From Paeniglutamicibacter antarcticus_C (GTDB lineage Bacteria > Actinomycetota > Actinomycetes > Actinomycetales > Micrococcaceae), in assembly GCF_039544305.1 (NCBI RefSeq), contig NZ_BAABLK010000029.1:23072-87071 (forward strand): DNA of 64,000 nt, written 5' to 3'. The notes under the pieces are model-generated. The model ran no database searches and was not told the origin of the DNA. It saw only the letters and a list, made by a program, of their open reading frames with translations. Position 1 is the stretch's first letter; each line of letters starts with the position of its first letter. This document shows, one piece after another, positions 50,155-58,641 of this stretch. The translations under genes and the position numbers were made by a program.

Positions 50155-50305
50155 CCTTCGCGATATCCCCGAAGGAGTGGCGCGTTGGCATACCTGTGTG
50201 TATCGTTGGTCTTGTGATTGAGAAGTCTCAATGAGACATCGAGATCGACAAGACAATGTTGGCGCCAGTTTCTCCTGGCATGTTCTTCCAGAAAAGGAGG
50301 TGGGA

Positions 50306-50413
50306 ATGATGGTTATTTCAATGAATTTCGGCGGCTTTTACGTGCCTCGCAATGACTTCGGCGGCTCTACCGCCAGAGCAACTCCCCCTGCCTCCGGAAT
50401 GGCGCCTTGCTAG
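50306..50413 (+). CDS. Small unrecognised ORF 1
   Basis: A 35-codon frame beginning MMVISMNFGGFYVPRNDF, with a Gly/Phe-rich first half and a Ser/Ala/Pro-rich second half ending in Cys. The ribosome site AAAAGGAGG is among the strongest in the window and lies six bases before the ATG. Upstream, ATTGAGAAGTCTCAAT at 50217-50232 is a perfect inverted repeat that could be an operator or leader hairpin. Not recognised; it could be a leader peptide or a small protein. Confidence 0.55.
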   Translation: MMVISMNFGGFYVPRNDFGGSTARATPPASGMAPC

Positions 50414-50486
50414 CCAGTAGCTAGCTTTCGAAAGTTCCCGAGGCTGATGAGTCATTAATCGACCAAATCCTTGAGGAACTTTCATC

Positions 50487-50633
50487 ATGTCTACCCCGAT
50501 CCCTTCGATCGCCACCATGGCTACACGCTCCGCCGAATTGATATTCGCCGGGCCTGAAGTGTTGCATGCCCGCACCACGAGGCCTGCTGAGCATGCCACC
50601 TTCCGCACCTCCAACCGGGATGAGGGGAGGTAA
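50487..50633 (+). CDS. Small unrecognised ORF 2
   Basis: A 48-codon frame starting MSTPIPSIATMATRSAEL, preceded by TTGAGGA at a normal distance. It is neutral to basic with no membrane helix. Its last codons contain GGGGAGG, which serves as ribosome site for the next frame, suggesting translational coupling. Not recognised. Confidence 0.5.
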   Translation: MSTPIPSIATMATRSAELIFAGPEVLHARTTRPAEHATFRTSNRDEGR

Positions 50634-50638
50634 CCACC

Positions 50639-50761
50639 GTGGCTGCAAAAAACCGAAAGCCGAAGAACAAGGCTTGGCTTCAGACACAGTTCAACCCGGA
50701 TATCCGGGATCGTGAACTGCGTGACCACCTTCCGATCGACATGGTCTTCCGCGTGCGGTGA
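50639..50761 (+). CDS. Small unrecognised ORF 3
   Basis: A 40-codon frame from a GTG, five bases after the stop of ORF 2. It begins MAAKNRKPKNKAWLQTQF and is strongly basic at the N-terminus, then mixed charge (NPDIRDRELRDHLPID). A nucleic-acid or ribosome contact is conceivable, but I recognise no family. The coupled ribosome site is the best sign that it is real. Confidence 0.5.
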   Translation: MAAKNRKPKNKAWLQTQFNPDIRDRELRDHLPIDMVFRVR

Positions 50762-50831
50762 GTGAATTAGGGCAAGGCTTGAACGGCCTGTCCGGAATTC
50801 GACTCGTTCACCGAAAGCAGGAGCAAGATCA

Positions 50832-50912
50832 ATGAATAAAACTGAAACCCACTGTGCAAAGCCCGCCGGCTTCACCGGCGGGCTTTGCCGCTTAAGCAGG
50901 TGTTTTAGCTGA
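50832..50912 (+). CDS. Possible small ORF 4 overlapping a terminator
   Basis: A 26-codon frame starting MNKTETHCAKPAGF with AGGAG eight bases upstream. It runs through the hairpin at 50856-50888, so a terminated transcript would lack its stop codon. It is probably not a stable protein; the ribosome site is the only support. Confidence 0.2.
   Translation: MNKTETHCAKPAGFTGGLCRLSRCFS
50856..50888. terminator. Terminator between the small-ORF cluster and the HAD gene
   Basis: A 14-bp perfect GC-rich stem (50856-50869 with 50875-50888) and five-base loop, between converging transcripts. No long T run, so strength is uncertain. Confidence 0.75.
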
Positions 50913-51801
50913 GGCTTGCGCCAAGCAGTCCACGCCAGTGGCGTAAAAAAGCGAGACCGGCATGGTCATGGATGACCTCCTCCGCCAGTCCAAGGTCCGT
51001 CGCAGTGAGGACAGGATATGTCTTTCCCGATGGAATGCCATCACCCGGACGTACATCCACATGGCTGACCTCATGGCCATTGACCGCTAGCCAGTCGGCC
51101 ATCGCGTAGTCGGTGCGCGAATCCCCGACGGTGAACCATGAATCGGGAACAATTCCGTCTGCCGCAAGCATGCCCAAGGCCCGCTTGGCCCCCAGATCCT
51201 TGCCAAGGGCCATTGATTCGATGTCCGTTGAAATGATTGTGGGATCGATCCGGAAGTTGGTGTCGCCGTTCGTGTCGGGCCTCGCAATGTCATGGCGGCG
51301 CACACCGAGCCCGAGCCGAGCCATTTCTTCCAAGGCTGCCGCATCAAATTCCGTTTGGGCACGGCGGTAGTCGGTATCTGATGTATCGAGGTTCTGCTCG
51401 ACGGAGACCATGGCGAGCTTGGTTTCGTCGAAGAACATGCAATCACTGAAGGATGAGGTGACCAGCTGGCGAATCCCATCCGAGAAGTTCCCGGGAACGG
51501 CAAGTTTGTGGTCCACATGCACCTCCCCGGCCCTTTTTGAATCAAAGGTGAACCAGGTGGCGCCCTTCTCGCAGATGGCGTGGATACTTAGCGTCGGAGG
51601 CATTCCCGCGGCGATCATCGGTTCCATGACTTCGTGCTTGATGAAGTCGTCCGAACGCCCGGTATTGAAGACGATAGGTATTCCTGAGGCGGAGAGTTCC
51701 AGGAACATTGCGATGATTTCCGGGGAAACATCGCGGGTCACCGGCGAAGCAATCGGTCCGTCGACGTCAAGGAGTAGGGCGAATGGGGGATTTGTGGGCA
51801 T
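50905..51801 (-). CDS. HAD superfamily hydrolase (Cof-type)
   Basis: A 298-residue phosphatase-like protein. The nucleophile motif is LLLDVDGPIA at the N-terminus, motif II is VFNTGRS and the C-terminal metal site is FTVGDSRTDYAMADWL. The cap is of the larger type used by sugar and nucleotide phosphatases, so the substrate cannot be named. I chose ATG 51801 because GGGAG lies ten bases upstream; ATG 51810 gives three more residues. Confidence 0.88.
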   Translation of the reverse strand: MPTNPPFALLLDVDGPIASPVTRDVSPEIIAMFLELSASGIPIVFNTGRSDDFIKHEVMEPMIAAGMPPTLSIHAICEKGATWFTFDSKRAGEVHVDHKLAVPGNFSDGIRQLVTSSFSDCMFFDETKLAMVSVEQNLDTSDTDYRRAQTEFDAAALEEMARLGLGVRRHDIARPDTNGDTNFRIDPTIISTDIESMALGKDLGAKRALGMLAADGIVPDSWFTVGDSRTDYAMADWLAVNGHEVSHVDVRPGDGIPSGKTYPVLTATDLGLAEEVIHDHAGLAFLRHWRGLLGASLS

Positions 51802-52044
51802 GGGGTCCATTCTCCCATCGCTCTGTCGTGGGACGGAATCGCTCTTGACAGTAGCTCGGTTGAGGCCTTCACTGGCTCGATGTCGGGCTCACACCATGCT
51901 GAAACGAATGCAGCAGCTCTTCTCCGGCTTGGCTTTGGAGACGTTTGCGGAGTGGCGGTGGTAGCTTGAAGGTGATTCAAGGAAAACCAAAAACCTTGGT
52001 CTTCCTCATCCCCGAACATCGGGAATCCAGATAGGGGACACACG

Positions 52045-53730
52045 ATGACAGTGACGCCAGAAACCGACATGAGCGATCTTGCGATTGCCTCGCGGGCGGT
52101 ACTCCAACCAATTTTCGAGATAGCGGAATCCGCGGGCATTCCGCAGGACGCACTGGAGGCTTACGGTCGGTACAAGGCCAAGATCGACCCGGCGCTGTTG
52201 CCCGACCGCGGAGTGAAACCGGGGAAGGTGGTCTTGGTGACCGGCATTTCCCCGACTCCGGCTGGCGAGGGGAAATCCACCGTCGTGGTGGGGTTGGGGG
52301 ATGGGTTGGCAGCCGCTGGGTCAAAAACGATGATTGCCTTGCGCGAGCCGTCATTGGGACCGATCTTTGGCATGAAGGGCGGCGCCACCGGCGGCGGATA
52401 CTCACAAGTCCTGCCCATGGATGAGATCAACATGCATTTCACCGGGGACTTCCATGCCATCACCAGTGCGAACAACTTGTTGATGGCGATCCTGGACAAC
52501 CATCTTCACCGAGGCAATGCCTTGGGTATCGATCCTCGGCGGATTACCTTCAAACGGGTCCTGGACATGAACGACCGGGCGTTGCGCAACATTGTTATCG
52601 GCCTAGGCGGTCCCACCGAAGGTGTTCCGCGCGAAGCGGGATTCGACATCACCGTTGCCTCGGAGGTCATGGCCGTCTTCTGCCTGGCAACCGGCCTCAA
52701 CGACCTGCGCGCCAGGCTTGGACGCATGACGATCGGTTACACCTATGAGAAGACCCCGGTCACCGTTGACGACTTGGGCGCTGCCGGGGCGATGACCATG
52801 CTGCTCAAGGATGCGATCAAGCCCAACCTCGTCCAAACGATGGCCGGAACTCCCGCGTTGATCCACGGCGGCCCCTTCGCAAACATCGCCCACGGATGCA
52901 ACTCGGCCATTGCCACCAACATGGCAAGGTCACTGGCCGACGTGGTGGTCACAGAAGCGGGTTTCGGAGCCGACCTGGGTGCCGAGAAATTCATGGACAT
53001 CAAGGCTCGCTATGCCGGATGCGACCCCGATGCGGTGGTCATCGTTGCCACGATCCGTGCGCTGAAAATGCATGGCGGAGTGGCCAAGGACGCTTTGAAG
53101 GCCGAAAACGTCGAGGCCGTGCGTTCGGGCATGGCCAACCTCGCCCGACATGCATCAAATATCAAGAAGTTCGGGGTCCAACCGGTGATCGCCATCAACC
53201 GGTTCACCGAAGACACCGACGCCGAGCTTGCCGTCATCACCGGGTGGGCGGCCGAAAACGACATTGAATGTGCCGTGGCCGATGTCTGGGGCCAAGGCGG
53301 TGCGGGGGCCGGAGATCTGGCCGCCGCGGTTATGCGTGTCATCGAGGCACCGAACAACTTTGCCCCGCTCTACGAGCTGGCCAGGCCGGTGGAGGAGAAG
53401 ATCCTGACGGTAGTCCAAGAGATCTACGGCGGGGACGGTGTTGAATACTCTGCCGCGGCCAAGCGGATGCTCGAGCAGATCAACGCCAACGGCTGGGATG
53501 GCCTCCCTGTGTGCATGGCCAAGACGCAGTACTCGTTCTCCGATGATCCGACGTTGCTGGGTGCCCCCGAAGGGTTTACGGTGCAGGTCCGCGACCTCAT
53601 TCCCAAGACCGGGGCGGGGTTCATCGTGGCGATCACCGGTGCGATCATGACGATGCCGGGCCTTCCCAAGGTCCCGGCCGCCATGCGCATGGATGTCGAT
53701 GAGAACGGGAACGCCGTCGGCTTGTCATAG
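52045..53730 (+). CDS. fhs: Formate--tetrahydrofolate ligase
   Basis: Makes 10-formyl-tetrahydrofolate from formate, ATP and THF for one-carbon metabolism. The 561-residue enzyme has the P-loop TPAGEGKSTVVVGLGDGL near 75-92, then LREPSLGPIFGMKGGATGGG and DLGAAGAMTMLLKDAIKPNL in the family order. AGGGGA precedes the ATG. The 243-bp gap to the divergent HAD gene holds a hairpin around 51979-52003 (GGAAAACCAA with TTGGTCTTCC) but no recognised riboswitch. Confidence 0.97.
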   Translation: MTVTPETDMSDLAIASRAVLQPIFEIAESAGIPQDALEAYGRYKAKIDPALLPDRGVKPGKVVLVTGISPTPAGEGKSTVVVGLGDGLAAAGSKTMIALREPSLGPIFGMKGGATGGGYSQVLPMDEINMHFTGDFHAITSANNLLMAILDNHLHRGNALGIDPRRITFKRVLDMNDRALRNIVIGLGGPTEGVPREAGFDITVASEVMAVFCLATGLNDLRARLGRMTIGYTYEKTPVTVDDLGAAGAMTMLLKDAIKPNLVQTMAGTPALIHGGPFANIAHGCNSAIATNMARSLADVVVTEAGFGADLGAEKFMDIKARYAGCDPDAVVIVATIRALKMHGGVAKDALKAENVEAVRSGMANLARHASNIKKFGVQPVIAINRFTEDTDAELAVITGWAAENDIECAVADVWGQGGAGAGDLAAAVMRVIEAPNNFAPLYELARPVEEKILTVVQEIYGGDGVEYSAAAKRMLEQINANGWDGLPVCMAKTQYSFSDDPTLLGAPEGFTVQVRDLIPKTGAGFIVAITGAIMTMPGLPKVPAAMRMDVDENGNAVGLS

Positions 53731-53741
53731 GCGTGCCGGAA

Positions 53742-53795
53742 CGGGGTTAAATGTCGAAGCCACCACGAAAGTGGTGGCTTCGACATTTAACCCCG
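53742..53795. terminator. Bidirectional terminator between fhs and ino1
   Basis: A 25-bp perfect stem (53742-53766 with 53771-53795) around a GAAA tetraloop, midway between converging stops. Confidence 0.9.
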
Positions 53796-53813
53796 GCGTG
53801 GAGGGTGCGTAAT

Positions 53814-54899
53814 CTAGCGTTCGATGTCGCCGCGGATGAAGGCCTCGACCTTTTCGTGGGCGATGTCGTCGTTGAACTGCTCCGGCGGGGACTTCATGAA
53901 GTATGACGATGCCGAGAGGATCGGTCCTCCGATGCCGCGGTCCATGGCGATCTTGGCGGCACGCACGGCATCGATGATGACGCCGGCGGAGTTCGGTGAA
54001 TCCCAGACCTCGAGCTTGTATTCCAGGGACACCGGGGCATTACCGAAATTGCGGCCCTCAAGGCGGACAAAGGCCCACTTGCGGTCATCAAGCCAGGCAA
54101 CGTAGTCGGAGGGACCAATGTGCACGTCGTCTTCGCCCAGCGGGGCCGAGGTGTTCGAGGTGACTGCCTGGGTCTTGGAGATCTTCTTGGATTCCAGGCG
54201 ATCGCGCTCAAGCATGTTCTTGAAGTCCATGTTGCCGCCGACGTTCAGCTGATACGTGCGGTCCAGGACCACGCCGCGGTCCTCGAACAGCTTGGCCATC
54301 ACGCGGTGGGTGATGGTTGCACCGATCTGGGACTTGATGTCGTCGCCGATGATCGGGACACCGGCGGCGGTGAACCTGTCCGCCCATTCCTTAGTCCCGG
54401 CAATGAAGACCGGAAGTGCGTTCACGAAGCCCACGCCGGCGTCGATGGCGCACTGGGCGTAGAACTTCGCTGCTGCGTCCGAGCCGACGGGCAGGTAGCA
54501 AACCAGGACATCGACCTGTGCGTCCTTCAGCGCGGCCACCACATCCACGGCCTCGCGGGGGGATTCGGTGATGGTCTCGCGGTAGTACTTGCCCAAGCCA
54601 TCAAGGGTATGGCCGCGCTGCACGGTGATGCCGGTTCTCGGGACGTCGGCGATCTTGATGGTGTTGTTCTCCGAGGCGAGGATGGCCTCGGACAGATCGA
54701 GTCCGACCTTCTTCTCATCGACGTCGAAGGCGGCAACAAACTGCACGTCATTGACGTGGTATTTGCCGAACTGGACGTGCATCAGGCCGGGCACGGTGGC
54801 CTGCGGGTCCGCATCACGGTAGAACTCGACACCTTGAACCAATGATGTGGCGCAGTTGCCTACGCCAACGATTGCAACCCGAATCGGATTTTCCGACAC
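53814..54899 (-). CDS. ino1: myo-Inositol-1-phosphate synthase
   Basis: NAD-dependent cyclisation of glucose-6-phosphate to inositol-1-phosphate, feeding phosphatidylinositol and mycothiol in actinobacteria. The 361-residue short prokaryotic form begins with the NAD loop AIVGVGNCATSLVQGVEFY and has the active-site stretch GDDIKSQIGATITHR and LNVGGNMDFKNML. GTG start at 54899 after GAGGAG. It lies next to the surface-glycan genes, 130 bp from the first of them, with a separate promoter probable. Confidence 0.96.
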   Translation of the reverse strand: MSENPIRVAIVGVGNCATSLVQGVEFYRDADPQATVPGLMHVQFGKYHVNDVQFVAAFDVDEKKVGLDLSEAILASENNTIKIADVPRTGITVQRGHTLDGLGKYYRETITESPREAVDVVAALKDAQVDVLVCYLPVGSDAAAKFYAQCAIDAGVGFVNALPVFIAGTKEWADRFTAAGVPIIGDDIKSQIGATITHRVMAKLFEDRGVVLDRTYQLNVGGNMDFKNMLERDRLESKKISKTQAVTSNTSAPLGEDDVHIGPSDYVAWLDDRKWAFVRLEGRNFGNAPVSLEYKLEVWDSPNSAGVIIDAVRAAKIAMDRGIGGPILSASSYFMKSPPEQFNDDIAHEKVEAFIRGDIER

Positions 54900-55029
54900 C
54901 TTGTCTCCTCAAAATCAAAACTTCTGGGCAGGGGAAGGCCCACCGTCCAGCACACTAACAATGCTAAGTGAGAATGCCGGCCGGTTATTCCCATCGGCGT
55001 GGTTCAGTGGTGGAAGTCAAGCTGGTCGA

Positions 55030-56262
55030 TCAGCTGCGGCAGTGCTTGGCCCCTTGCAAAGCACGCCTGATCCGCAGCAATGTGCGCAGCGCCCGGCGAG
55101 GAAGGGCGGTGCGGACACGCTGGCGCAAGGCGGCCTTGCGGGTCATCGCCAGTTGTCCCTCGGACGTAGCGAGCATCCGGTTGCGGGCCCGGGATGCATA
55201 GTTGGCCAGTGCCGGGGAAATCCCGGCGTCCTGGTGGTGAAAGTAGTTTTCCTCAAGCCACTCCCGGTTTGGAAAGCGAAATCCCAGATCCGCGAGGTCC
55301 TCAAGAGTTCCCAGGGCCCCGGAGCCGTGGAAAACCGAATTGAGCATCTCGTCGTTGAGCCCGAAGTCGGTCAACACCAAGACCCGCAGCCCGCGGTCCA
55401 CGGCTTCCAGGGCCGCGGTGGAGGAAACGGTGAGCAACGCCGAACCGGGGGCCAGGACCGGATCCATGGCTCCGGTCATGAATTCCACGTTCCCGCCTAC
55501 GGGCTTCGGGCCCGAGGCCAGCTCCTCCCACAATTCATCATAGGGGTGGGCCTCGGCGTGGGTCTGTGGTTCCCCTGCCCGGGCGCGGAGCTTGACGACC
55601 ACCCGCAGCCCGGGGTTCAGCCGGGCCACGGTTTGAAGGGCCAGCAGGATCCTGATGCGGTCCGTGCGCTGCACCGGGACCTTGGCCTGGGCGGCGAACA
55701 CCACGGTATTGATCTTCCCGGGATGTTGTTGCGGGATCCCGGTGCTTTGCAGGAACGGGAGCCTGGAGATGAGGATCTCGGGCCGATGCCCGGTTTGCTG
55801 CTCGGCGAGCCGGGTGAATTCACGGGCCTCGATGAGAGAGTGCACGATGAAGGCGTCGGCACTGCACCGATATGCCCAGCCCTTGGCCGTCGCTGGGTAG
55901 GCCAGTCCCGGCAACGCGGAGACCAGTGCCGCGGGGCGCTGCGCCCTGGCACCGGTGCGCAAGAGCTTGGTAAACAGTTCGCTGACCACAGGACCGGTGG
56001 CCGCAGCGAAGACTATGTCCGCATCGAGGGTGGTGTAGGTCAACGCGGCGGTGGGCAGCACGGGGACCGGCTGGCCGGCGAAGCAGGTTCCGGCAGTGGC
56101 CGCGGCAACCTGCTCGGCGGTGGGTTCGATGGGGGTGCGCACCAGCACCACGCGGCGCTCCCACCCAGGGCCGAGCGCCGAGAGCGTGGTACAGGCGAGC
56201 TTGAGGTACGAGTCCGAGTCGGCCACCGCAACGATGCGGGGCCTGGGTCCAACGGTATTCAT
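55030..56262 (-). CDS. DUF6716 putative glycosyltransferase
   Basis: A 410-residue protein beginning RPRIVAVADSDSYLKLACTT, which I recognise as the DUF6716 type found in actinobacterial wall-glycan clusters. It has Rossmann-like features of GT-B transferases, including LLTVSSTAALEAVDRGLRVLVLTDFG in the C-terminal half. The tail is basic (LRQRVRTALPRRALRTLLRIRR) and may touch the membrane. It overlaps the upstream gene by four bases and is the last gene of the leftward cluster. Donor and acceptor unknown. Confidence 0.8.
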   Translation of the reverse strand: MNTVGPRPRIVAVADSDSYLKLACTTLSALGPGWERRVVLVRTPIEPTAEQVAAATAGTCFAGQPVPVLPTAALTYTTLDADIVFAAATGPVVSELFTKLLRTGARAQRPAALVSALPGLAYPATAKGWAYRCSADAFIVHSLIEAREFTRLAEQQTGHRPEILISRLPFLQSTGIPQQHPGKINTVVFAAQAKVPVQRTDRIRILLALQTVARLNPGLRVVVKLRARAGEPQTHAEAHPYDELWEELASGPKPVGGNVEFMTGAMDPVLAPGSALLTVSSTAALEAVDRGLRVLVLTDFGLNDEMLNSVFHGSGALGTLEDLADLGFRFPNREWLEENYFHHQDAGISPALANYASRARNRMLATSEGQLAMTRKAALRQRVRTALPRRALRTLLRIRRALQGAKHCRS

Positions 56263-57287
56263 GTGGCAAGCAGCTCCAGGGAGGAAGACAGGTGGGCCCT
56301 AAGCCCGGGTGAGGCGGCCGGCTTCCACCAGGTTTCCGGGATGTCCTTGCCGGTGATCCGCACCCCTGAGCCACCGAGCACCAGGCGCAGGGACGGCAGC
56401 GCGGTGGAGGGCAGTGCCCGAACGACTTGGCCGCGGCGCAGTGCGCGCAGGCGCATCTCAATGGGAATCGTGTGCTCGCGCACCGCGATGGCCTCGTGGG
56501 CCGAAAGCCGTTGGAGAAAGCCGGCGGACTCGCGGCGGTGCGGGAAGTAGGCAACCGGCCCGTCTTGGGCCAAGGAGCGCAACCAGCGAAGGTAGGGCTC
56601 TTCCTCGATGAGCCCGTCCGCGGCCATGGCCGAGCCGACCACCACGGTGGGCTCTGGGATGCGCGCTGGAACCGGGCGGGTGTTGAGCCATTCGAAGCCG
56701 TGCGATTCCAGGTGCCCGCCCAGGGCGAGGAACGCGTTTGCCACCTCCGGCTCCACGTGGAGGGCGGTGAAGACCAACAGCCGCTTGGCCCGGGCCAACG
56801 CACGCAACCTGTACCAGCAGGCGATGCCCAGGGCCCGACGTGCAGCTCCCGCGGCCGAACGCGGGCGAACCAGCGCGGTGGGTTCCTCGCTGATCAGTGC
56901 CTTGATGAGCCCCAGGGTGGCCAGGCCGTCATCGATGATGATGATTTCCTGCACCCCGAGGGGTCCGAGCAGCGCGCGTTGGATCCTGCCGGAGTACGCA
57001 TCCCCGGTGACCCAGCGCCTGGATCCCGCGGATCCGGGGACCGGCGGGGTGCAGGTAGGTGCAGCGAAGGAGACCCCTTCCGGTGCCTGGGCCACGAGCT
57101 CGGCAAGTGTCGCATCCAGCACCGTGGTGCCTTCGCGCGGGTGGATGCGGCTGCTGGTGCCCATCAGCCCGGCGCCATGCGCCTCGATCGCGGAGAGCAG
57201 TTGCAGCGGGGATTCGACCCAGACCTCGGCGTGGCCGAAGCGGGGTCGGGCGAGGTGCTGGATGATCCTGTGCTCAGTTTGATACAC
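56259..57287 (-). CDS. Unrecognised protein of the nonulosonate cluster
   Basis: A 342-residue protein from the GTG at 57287, which overlaps the upstream stop by 14 bases. The N-terminus AEVWVESPLQLLSAIEAH resembles the opening of polysialyltransferase-like or Golgi-type GT-B proteins. The middle has EIIIIDDGLATLGLIKALIS, and YFPHRRESAGFLQRLS recalls the phosphate-binding HP(R/H) region of sialyltransferase families GT38/GT52. I infer a glycosyltransferase with a CMP-sugar donor. Further upstream codons in this frame belong to the neighbouring gene. Confidence 0.7.
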   Translation of the reverse strand: MYQTEHRIIQHLARPRFGHAEVWVESPLQLLSAIEAHGAGLMGTSSRIHPREGTTVLDATLAELVAQAPEGVSFAAPTCTPPVPGSAGSRRWVTGDAYSGRIQRALLGPLGVQEIIIIDDGLATLGLIKALISEEPTALVRPRSAAGAARRALGIACWYRLRALARAKRLLVFTALHVEPEVANAFLALGGHLESHGFEWLNTRPVPARIPEPTVVVGSAMAADGLIEEEPYLRWLRSLAQDGPVAYFPHRRESAGFLQRLSAHEAIAVREHTIPIEMRLRALRRGQVVRALPSTALPSLRLVLGGSGVRITGKDIPETWWKPAASPGLRAHLSSSLELLAT

Positions 57288-58641
57288 GGCGGGCCGTCCT
57301 CTGCGCCGTGCGGGCCAGGTGTTCCAGTGCCGCAGCACCGGCGCGCATCGACCGGCGGGTGATCCTGCGCCTCCAATGCGTGCCGCGCGTTCGGGGCGAG
57401 GGGTGTGCCCATGACGGCGGAAGATCCAGGGCCGCCAGGCGCCTTGTCTTGAAGTGTGCGCTGAAGCGCGGGTAGTTCGCTGCGAGGAATGCCGCGGCGT
57501 TCCCGCGCAGGGCGGGAAGGTTATCGGGCTGCATGCAGAACGCCACGGCAGCCAGCAACGCCGGCAGCTGGTTTCGGTGGTCCCGATCCAGTGCCGGCGG
57601 TTCCAGGCCCTGGACCAGGAGTGCGTTGATGATGGAGAGCGGGATGCGGTTGCTGTTTTGGTAGGGGGCAAGCTCCTGGAGCAGCATCGTGGTCCCCACC
57701 GCCTGCACCGGGACACCCAGTACGTATTTGGCGGTCAGCAGCGCGGTGGAGAAGCAGGAGATGACAACGACCGGGTCTATCAGGGCGATGACCGTCTCGG
57801 CCAGCAGCGCCGTCTCCAGGATCGTGAATTCCAGGCCCAGCTCCCTGGCGTTGGAGCGCAAGAGGCGGGCAGCGGTGGGGCCTGCGCTGGGATGGGGTTT
57901 GAACACCACTGAGGTGGCCCCCGAATCGCGGGCCGCGCAAAGCATGTCCCGGTGCAGTGTCAGTTCCCGTGCGGTATCCAGGATCCCCAAGGAGCCCAGG
58001 TACTGCCCCAGGACCAGCGCCGCCGAGCGGGCTTCCGGAAGAAGCGGATCACCAACGTGCAGTGCCAGCTCGTTGAAGCCCGCGGCCAACTGGCCGCCGG
58101 AAAGTGCAGTGCGCTTGGGGTTCGCCTCGGTGAGCAGCAGCGGTTCGAGGCCGGGGACCAGATCGATGTGGATGGTCCCTTCCAGTCGTTGGAGTATGTG
58201 CAGTGGCAGCCGGGACCGGGTGGGACCGTAGGACATTAGTCCGTCCGAATGCACGCTGATCGGGGCATTGGCGAAGATCCGTGCCAGTGCCCGTGCCGGG
58301 TTGGCCTGGATGGATTCGAGCACCAAGGAGACTTCCGCGCTTCCCAGGTCCCAGTCCTTGCGCAGCAGCCGTTCAAACAATGCCAGCTCCTCGGTGCGCG
58401 GGTTGAACTGCCCTGGTGTCAGCGGCCAGAGCAGCGCGGCCAGGTCAACGACGGCGTCGAACCTCGCCGCCAAGGTCCCGAAGCCGGGACTTCTATGCAG
58501 CGGGAGGGTGATCTCGGGCATCTGGCTGCCGTTGGCCAGCACCAATACACGGCGATCGGCCTCGGGGAGCAGGCCTGCATCGACCATGGCGGCCAGCGAG
58601 ACCAGCTGGAAGTAGCTTGAGGCGACGATGAGCTGGATCAT
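57274..58641 (-). CDS. Polysialyltransferase-family glycosyltransferase
   Basis: A 455-residue protein starting MIQLIVASSYFQLVSLAAMV, which resembles the alpha-2,8-polysialyltransferase (POLYST) family. The donor-site region VVFKPHPSAG (about residues 245-254) carries the conserved HP motif, and VVISCFSTALLTAKYVLG resembles the SS(S/T)A-type motif that follows it. It overlaps both neighbours by a few bases. Expected activity is transfer from a CMP-nonulosonic acid onto a growing surface glycan. The C-terminal 60 residues are strongly basic. Confidence 0.8.
   Translation of the reverse strand: MIQLIVASSYFQLVSLAAMVDAGLLPEADRRVLVLANGSQMPEITLPLHRSPGFGTLAARFDAVVDLAALLWPLTPGQFNPRTEELALFERLLRKDWDLGSAEVSLVLESIQANPARALARIFANAPISVHSDGLMSYGPTRSRLPLHILQRLEGTIHIDLVPGLEPLLLTEANPKRTALSGGQLAAGFNELALHVGDPLLPEARSAALVLGQYLGSLGILDTARELTLHRDMLCAARDSGATSVVFKPHPSAGPTAARLLRSNARELGLEFTILETALLAETVIALIDPVVVISCFSTALLTAKYVLGVPVQAVGTTMLLQELAPYQNSNRIPLSIINALLVQGLEPPALDRDHRNQLPALLAAVAFCMQPDNLPALRGNAAAFLAANYPRFSAHFKTRRLAALDLPPSWAHPSPRTRGTHWRRRITRRSMRAGAAALEHLARTAQRTARRVSN

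Noticed and set aside
51811..52044. Possible folate riboswitch before fhs
   Set aside because: A hairpin exists but the conserved words of the THF riboswitch are absent.
54847..56550. A 567-codon plus-strand frame over the DUF6716 gene
   Set aside because: Antisense to clear genes, low-complexity Gly/Arg-rich product, no ribosome site.
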